In this document: piece after piece, positions 59,782-64,000 of the stretch
Layout of the letters: every line of letters starts with the position of its first letter
Numbering within the stretch: position 1 is the stretch's first letter
Assembly: GCF_011045195.1 (NCBI RefSeq)
Contig: NZ_CP049199.1
Location: 620,001-684,000 of the forward strand
Source of the DNA: Caulobacter soli
Lineage (GTDB): Bacteria > Pseudomonadota > Alphaproteobacteria > Caulobacterales > Caulobacteraceae
DNA: 64,000 bases
Direction: 5' to 3'
The notes under the pieces: model-generated
The model's input: only the letters and a program-made list of their open reading frames with translations
What the model was told of the DNA's origin: nothing
Databases searched by the model: none
Made by a program: the position numbers and the translations under genes

Positions 59782-60377
59782 TCGAACTCGCTTTCTTGGG
59801 GCTCGCTTTCGGAAGGCGACAGGTGGCTCTTGAGGGCCTGGATCACGGCGTCGACCGCCACGCCGTGGGCGGTGTCGCCGGTCTCGACCGTCACGTGGGC
59901 TTCGCGATAGGCGGGATAGCGCAGGGTGGCGTGCTCGCGCAGCACGTCCATCGGGTCGCGGCCCTTCAGCAGCGGCCGGCCGTCCTTGCGGCCGACGCGG
60001 CGGGCCAGCAGCTCCAGATCGGCCTTCAGCCAGACGGCCACGGCCTTGGACTTAATCAGGGCGCGGGTCTCGGGATTGACGAAGGCCCCGCCGCCGGTGG
60101 CCAGCACGTGGGCCGGCTCGTCCAGCAGCCGGGCGATCACCCGCCGCTCGCCGTCGCGGAAGGCCGGCTCGCCCATCTCGGCGAAGATCTCGGGGATCGA
60201 GCGGCCGGCGGCGGCCTCGACCTCGTTGTCGGCGTCGCGGAACGGCAGGTCCAGCGCCGTGGCCAGGCGCCGGCCCACGCTGGACTTGCCCACGCCCATC
60301 AGCCCCACGAGCACGATGGTCTTGCGGCGCAAGGCGGCCCTCGGGTCGGGGCTGGAAAGGGCGGTGTCATCGTTCAT
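59778..60377 (-). CDS. aroK: Shikimate kinase AroK
   Basis: 199 residues from ATG 60377. ATP-dependent phosphorylation of shikimate. P-loop [10 protein letters not shown] (residues 24-32), shikimate-binding [47 protein letters not shown] and the lid [13 protein letters not shown] 15-residue N-terminal extension and an acidic SEPQESEFE tail are normal for alphaproteobacteria. Coupled to aroB by GTGA. No attenuator-like element precedes it. The open frame running to 60965 is not coding. Confidence 0.95.
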   Translation of the reverse strand: MNDDTALSSPDPRAALRRKTIVLVGLMGVGKSSVGRRLATALDLPFRDADNEVEAAAGRSIPEIFAEMGEPAFRDGERRVIARLLDEPAHVLATGGGAFVNPETRALIKSKAVAVWLKADLELLARRVGRKDGRPLLKGRDPMDVLREHATLRYPAYREAHVTVETGDTAHGVAVDAVIQALKSHLSPSESEPQESEFE

Positions 60378-60498
60378 AGGCTGAAGGCGGTTTACACGAG
60401 GGCGAGGCGTCCCGCCAAGGTTTGGACCAAGACGACGTCCAGTGTGGCTTGAAGGGCGAAAAGTTTCACCAACCCCTGACCTGCGGCATAGTTGAACC

Positions 60499-61950
60499 AT
60501 GGCCTCTTCAAAGCGACTCACGAGCTGTTCGGCGATCGTCCTCGCGGCGGTGCTGTTTTCGCCAGCCCTGGCTCCGGCCTGGGCCCAGGTGCAGGTGCAA
60601 TCCCTGGCCGCGCCGGACCTGTTCTCGGCTCCCGCCGCCGAGACGGGCCTGTCGGGCGACCTGTGGAAGGACGCCTCGCCCGGTATCGTCAAGGAGGCCC
60701 TGCCCAAGCTGGCCGCCAAGCCGTTGTCGCCGGCCGCCGCCGGTCTGGCGCGACGGGTGCTGGCCACCGGCGCCCACGCCCCGGCCGGCATCGGCGACGA
60801 CCCGGAACTGGGCGCGACCCGAGCCCTGGCCTTGATCGCCCTGGGCGAGGCCAAGGGCGCCGACGCCGTTCTGGACCGCGCCCCCGGCGTGGCGAACAGC
60901 GCCCAGCTGTCGATGGCGGCGGCCGAGGCGGCCCTGATCACCGGCGCCGACGACAAGGCCTGCAAGATCGGCGAGGCGCTGAGCGTCGATCGCGGCGCGC
61001 CCTACTGGCTGCGGCTGCGGGCCTTCTGCCAGGTGCTGGCCGACCAGCACGACGCCGCCCAGTTGACCTTCACCCTGGCCGCCCAGCAGACCAAGGACGC
61101 CGACTACGCCCGGCTGATGAACGCCGTGCTGGCCGGCACGCCGGCCGGGGCGGCCAACTTGAAGAACGGCATCGACTACGCCCTGTCGCGCAAGCTGGGG
61201 CTGGACGTGACCTCGGCCGCCGCCCTCGCCACGGCCTCGCCGGCGCTGAAGGCCGTGGTCAAGCCGGCCGACGCGGCCGCGCCCAGCGACCTGACGGCCG
61301 CCCAGGCCGCGACGCTGGCGGCCCTGCGCGCGACCAAGGGCTTGGCCGCCTTCACCGACGCCGCCAAGGCCGGCCTGCCGGCGATCGCCGCCCTGGCCCA
61401 AGCGGGCGCGCCGCTGGAGGATCCGGTCCTGTTCGCCCGCGCCGCCCTGGCCGCCGGCGACCTGGCCACGGCCCAGGCCATCCGCGCCAAGCTGACCGGC
61501 GACACCATCCCCGGCGCCACGACCACCGACCTGGCCCTGCTCGACGCGACCCTGGCGGCGGCGGAAGGCAGGAAGGACAGCCAGATCCTCGACGGCCTGA
61601 TCGAGCGCGGCGTCCAGGGCGGCGCCAAGTCGCCCGCCCAGCCGGCGGCGCTGATCCTGGCTTCGTTCGGCGGCGCCGTCGGCCCCGAGGCTCGCGCTTC
61701 GCTGGCTGCGTTCGACCCCGGCAAGTCCGCCGCGCCGGCCGGCCGGCTGATCGTGCTGGACGATGCGGCGGCCGCCGGTCGCCAGGGCGAGGCGGCCCTG
61801 CTGGCCCTGTCGGTCGCCGCCGACGCCGGCCCGTCCGGTCCCGGGCCGGTCGACCGCGCCCACCTGGTCCGCGCCCTGCTGAAGGCCGGGCTGGAGACCG
61901 ACGCCCGCGCCTTCGCCGTGGAGGGGCTGCTGGCGCTGCAGGTGAAATGA
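60499..61950 (+). CDS. Secreted Ala-rich helical hypothetical protein upstream of xerD
   Basis: 483 residues. Signal peptide (CSAIVLAAVLFSPALAPAWAQ), then an Ala/Leu/Asp-rich series of helix pairs such as LGATRALALIALGEAKGADAVLDRAPG and AQLSMAAAEAALITGADDKACKIGEALSV, like a TPR/HEAT-type repeat without a clear consensus. Two Cys near 155 and 175 may form a disulfide. The gene overlaps xerD by 4 bases (ATGA), a pairing conserved in Caulobacterales as far as I recall. Function unknown. Confidence 0.78.
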   Translation: MASSKRLTSCSAIVLAAVLFSPALAPAWAQVQVQSLAAPDLFSAPAAETGLSGDLWKDASPGIVKEALPKLAAKPLSPAAAGLARRVLATGAHAPAGIGDDPELGATRALALIALGEAKGADAVLDRAPGVANSAQLSMAAAEAALITGADDKACKIGEALSVDRGAPYWLRLRAFCQVLADQHDAAQLTFTLAAQQTKDADYARLMNAVLAGTPAGAANLKNGIDYALSRKLGLDVTSAAALATASPALKAVVKPADAAAPSDLTAAQAATLAALRATKGLAAFTDAAKAGLPAIAALAQAGAPLEDPVLFARAALAAGDLATAQAIRAKLTGDTIPGATTTDLALLDATLAAAEGRKDSQILDGLIERGVQGGAKSPAQPAALILASFGGAVGPEARASLAAFDPGKSAAPAGRLIVLDDAAAAGRQGEAALLALSVAADAGPSGPGPVDRAHLVRALLKAGLETDARAFAVEGLLALQVK

Positions 61951-62861
61951 GCGCTTCCGCGCCAGGCTGGATCGACGCCTTCCTCGAGATGATGGCCGTC
62001 GAGCGCGCGGCCGCCCGCAACACCCTGACCGCCTACGAGAAGGACCTGGCCGACGCCCGGCTGTTCCTGGCCTCGCGCGGCGATCTGGACGGCGCGTCGG
62101 CGGAAGACGTCGAGGCCTATTTCGCCGATCTTGGCGCGCGCGGCCTGTCGCCGGCCACCGCCGCCCGTCGCCGCTCGGCCCTGCGCCAGTTCTATCGCTT
62201 CGTGCTGGGCGAGGGCTGGCGCGACGACGACCCCTCTCGCCGCGTCGAGGCCCCCAAGGCCGGACGGCCCCTGCCCAAGGTGCTGTCGCGCGACGCCGTC
62301 GAGCGGCTGATCGCGGCGGCCGCCGCCAAGGACGGCGCCCAGGGCCTGCGCCTGGCCTGCATGATCGAGCTGCTCTACGCCTCGGGCCTGCGAATCTCCG
62401 AACTGCTGAACCTGTCCCTGGCGGCCCTGGCTCGCGACCCGGCCTTCCTGATGGTCAAGGGCAAGGGCGGCAAGGAGCGGCTGGCGCCGCTCAATGACGC
62501 GGCCCGCACGGCCGTGAAGGCTTATTTGGAGGCAAGGCCGCAATTCCTGCCAAAGGGCTCCAAGGACAGCCCGTGGCTGTTTCCGTCGCGCGCCAAGAGC
62601 GGTCGGCTGACCGCGCGGCGGGTCTCGCAACTGCTGGAAGACGCCGCCATCGCCGCCGGCATCGACCGCGAGACCGTCAGCCCCCACGTCCTGCGCCACG
62701 CCTTCGCCACCCACCTGCTGGAAGGCGGCGCCGACCTGCGGGTCATCCAGACCCTGCTAGGCCACGCCGACATCGCCACGACCCAGATCTACACCCACGT
62801 GGCGGGCGATCACCTGGCGGCGGTGGTGAAGTCCAAGCATCCGTTGGGACGGAAGGGCTAG
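61947..62861 (+). CDS. xerD: Site-specific tyrosine recombinase XerD
   Basis: 304 residues. N-terminal SAM-like core-binding domain (FLEMMAVERAAARNTLTAYEKDLADARLF) and C-terminal catalytic domain with Arg149 in LYASGLRISELLNL, Lys173 in VKGKGGKERLAPL, His247/Arg250 in PHVLRHAFATHLLEGGADLRVIQTLLGH, His273 and nucleophile Tyr282 in TTQIYTHV. Resolves chromosome dimers at dif with XerC and FtsK. This is the housekeeping recombinase, not a phage integrase; no att repeats flank it. Confidence 0.94.
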   Translation: MSASAPGWIDAFLEMMAVERAAARNTLTAYEKDLADARLFLASRGDLDGASAEDVEAYFADLGARGLSPATAARRRSALRQFYRFVLGEGWRDDDPSRRVEAPKAGRPLPKVLSRDAVERLIAAAAAKDGAQGLRLACMIELLYASGLRISELLNLSLAALARDPAFLMVKGKGGKERLAPLNDAARTAVKAYLEARPQFLPKGSKDSPWLFPSRAKSGRLTARRVSQLLEDAAIAAGIDRETVSPHVLRHAFATHLLEGGADLRVIQTLLGHADIATTQIYTHVAGDHLAAVVKSKHPLGRKG

Positions 62862-62924
62862 GCCCGCCTTGCCTCGCGGGGCGGCGCTCTCTAGGAAGCC
62901 CCTATCAAATGTAAGGACTTCTCC

Positions 62925-63146
62925 ATGTCGGACGAAACCCGCGACAGCAACGGCAACATCCTGGCCGACGGCGACAACGTCACCCTGATCAAGGACCTGA
63001 AGGTCAAGGGCTCGGGCGGCGTGACGCTGAAGCGCGGGACCCTGGTCAAGAACATCCGCCTGACCGGCGACACCGACGAGATCGAAGCCAATGTCGAGAA
63101 GGTCCGCGGCCTGGTGCTGCGGGTGGAGTTCGTGAAGAAGGCCTAG
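62925..63146 (+). CDS. PhnA/YjdM-like protein lacking the zinc ribbon
   Basis: 73 residues. TRDSNGNILADGDNVTLIKDLKVKGSGGVTLKRGTLVKNIRLTGDTDEIEANVEKVRGLVLRVEFVKK is the KOW-like PhnA C-terminal domain. The N-terminal zinc-ribbon part of E. coli YjdM (CPxC...CxxC) is absent, as in many alphaproteobacterial members. Despite the name, a role in phosphonate metabolism is not established. It follows xerD by 63 bases. Confidence 0.9.
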   Translation: MSDETRDSNGNILADGDNVTLIKDLKVKGSGGVTLKRGTLVKNIRLTGDTDEIEANVEKVRGLVLRVEFVKKA

Positions 63147-63150
63147 GCGC

Positions 63151-63981
63151 CTACCGCGTGAAGTTCAGCGATCCGGGCGTGAGTTCGCCGCCAACGTCGC
63201 TGATCCGCGCGCTCTTGCCGTCGCCCGTCGCCGTCACCTTGAAGCGCACGCCCTGGACCTCGACCCAGGCCGAGCCCTGGGCGTCCAACGTGATCAGATG
63301 CTGCGAGGGATAGGAGACCTTTTCGCCGTCTCCGATGTAGACGAACAGCCGGGCCACGCCCTTGCCGCTCTGGTTCCAGTGCACGGCCAGACGTAGAGGC
63401 GGCAGGTCGACGGGGCCTTCGGCCAGTTGAGGCCGTTCGGTTAGAACCTGTTGTTCGAAGGAGGCGCCGGTGACCGTGGCGGTGGTCAGTTGGCGTGAGC
63501 TGTAGCCGAGATATTGGATCTTGGGATCGGGCTTGGTCAGGTAGACGCAGGTTCGGCACTTCTCCGCCTCCTTGAAGCAGACGGCGGCGCCGCCGAACGC
63601 GCCGGTCAGTTGGTTGGCCGGCGTGCACCAGACATCCAGGTCGTTGAGCCGCACGGCGTAGAACGGCGCGCCAGCGGCGGCGATCACCTTCTTGCCGCCG
63701 AAAGCGTAACGCTGGACGTCGGCCTCCAGGCGGGCGGTACGGTGGTGGCGGACGCCGAAGCTGAGGATTTCGTCACCGGTCGCGACCGGCCCGGTCGTCG
63801 TCTTCAGTGGACCCGCTGGATCGACGTCGTAGGGCGCGTAGTCGGTAACCCTGTGGGTGATGTCGATCAGCAGGCGGGCCGGTTGGGGCGCGCCGAGCGG
63901 TTGGAAGGTCTGCCGCGCCTGGCCCGGCCCCGCGCCCGCCAGGATTGCCGCCACGCCGATCATCACAAGAAAAGTCCGCAT
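63151..63981 (-). CDS. Secreted hypothetical protein
   Basis: 276 residues. Signal peptide MRTFLVMIGVAAILAGAGPGQARQ, then a beta-rich body with DITHRVTDYAPYDVDPAGPLKTTTGPVATGDEILSFGVRHHRTARLEADVQRY and a possible disulfide region WCTPANQLTGAFGGAAVCFKEAEKCRTCVYL (four Cys). No family recognised. Its stop is 4 bases from that of the PhnA-like gene. The upstream 19 bases reach the window edge, so the promoter is out of view. Confidence 0.75.
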   Translation of the reverse strand: MRTFLVMIGVAAILAGAGPGQARQTFQPLGAPQPARLLIDITHRVTDYAPYDVDPAGPLKTTTGPVATGDEILSFGVRHHRTARLEADVQRYAFGGKKVIAAAGAPFYAVRLNDLDVWCTPANQLTGAFGGAAVCFKEAEKCRTCVYLTKPDPKIQYLGYSSRQLTTATVTGASFEQQVLTERPQLAEGPVDLPPLRLAVHWNQSGKGVARLFVYIGDGEKVSYPSQHLITLDAQGSAWVEVQGVRFKVTATGDGKSARISDVGGELTPGSLNFTR

Positions 63982-64000
63982 CGATCCGTTCCCCCAGACG

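Noticed and set aside
60378..60498. Second aromatic leader before aroK
   Set aside because: No short open frame with aromatic codons and no terminator hairpin in this gap.
61947..62861. Tyrosine recombinase as mark of an integrated element
   Set aside because: It is the housekeeping xerD, fused by overlap to its usual neighbour; no att-like direct repeats or foreign-looking genes are around it.

Overview
The window is about 64 kb of very GC-rich, gene-dense chromosome from an alphaproteobacterium, most likely Caulobacter or a close relative. Pointers are the lgt-midA-pgeF operon, petABC, TonB-dependent receptors, an HWE-type sensor kinase with a single-domain receiver, a CtrA-like box before a chemoreceptor gene, many GTG starts and 1-4 base gene overlaps. 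The species call is inference. I see no rRNA, tRNA, CRISPR array, prophage, insertion sequence or transposase.

Layout. 0-5 kb: pgeF (cut by the window edge), midA, lgt, then a UbiK-like protein, a YbjN protein, proC and a TetR regulator. 5-10 kb: a five-module cysteine-rich secreted protein, an MBL hydrolase and a chemoreceptor. 10-14 kb: a MarR-led operon of acyl-CoA/SDR enzymes and small membrane proteins. 14-25 kb: TfoX and GNAT genes with abutting start codons, an MFS transporter, a second GNAT, DUF1285, NUDIX, CCA transferase, an amidotransferase-like protein, a dihaem cytochrome c, a membrane protein/hydrolase pair, hemF and trmL. 25-28 kb: petABC (cytochrome bc1). 28-40 kb: a protease-like protein, two dienelactone hydrolases around a second cysteine-module protein, ychF, cobS (cobT not next to it), an RcnB-like protein, a PAP2 phosphatase, a DnaJ protein, bolA, cytidine deaminase and an S9 peptidase. 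40-52 kb: a TonB receptor, a sulfotransferase, a receiver/HWE kinase pair, a CorC-family protein, a 1273-residue LamG protein, and a divergent AraC/SDR pair. 52-64 kb: aroG, a second TonB receptor with a phytase-like esterase, aroB-aroK, a secreted helical protein with xerD, a PhnA-like protein and a secreted hypothetical.

The most interesting item lies upstream of aroG (DAHP synthase). It looks like a complete ribosome-mediated attenuator: a promoter that predicts a leaderless transcript, a 27-codon leader peptide with the run Phe-Trp-Tyr-Phe-Ser-Tyr, mutually exclusive 1:2, 2:3 and 3:4 pairings, and an intrinsic terminator just before aroG. With aroK-aroB about 4 kb away, three shikimate-pathway genes are in this window.

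The other notable feature is three families of roughly 100-145 bp palindromic repeats (nine copies). Family A shows compensatory stem changes between copies. One copy is translated in frame inside midA, one forms the C-terminal tail of a PAP2 phosphatase, and one supplies the sequence just before proC.
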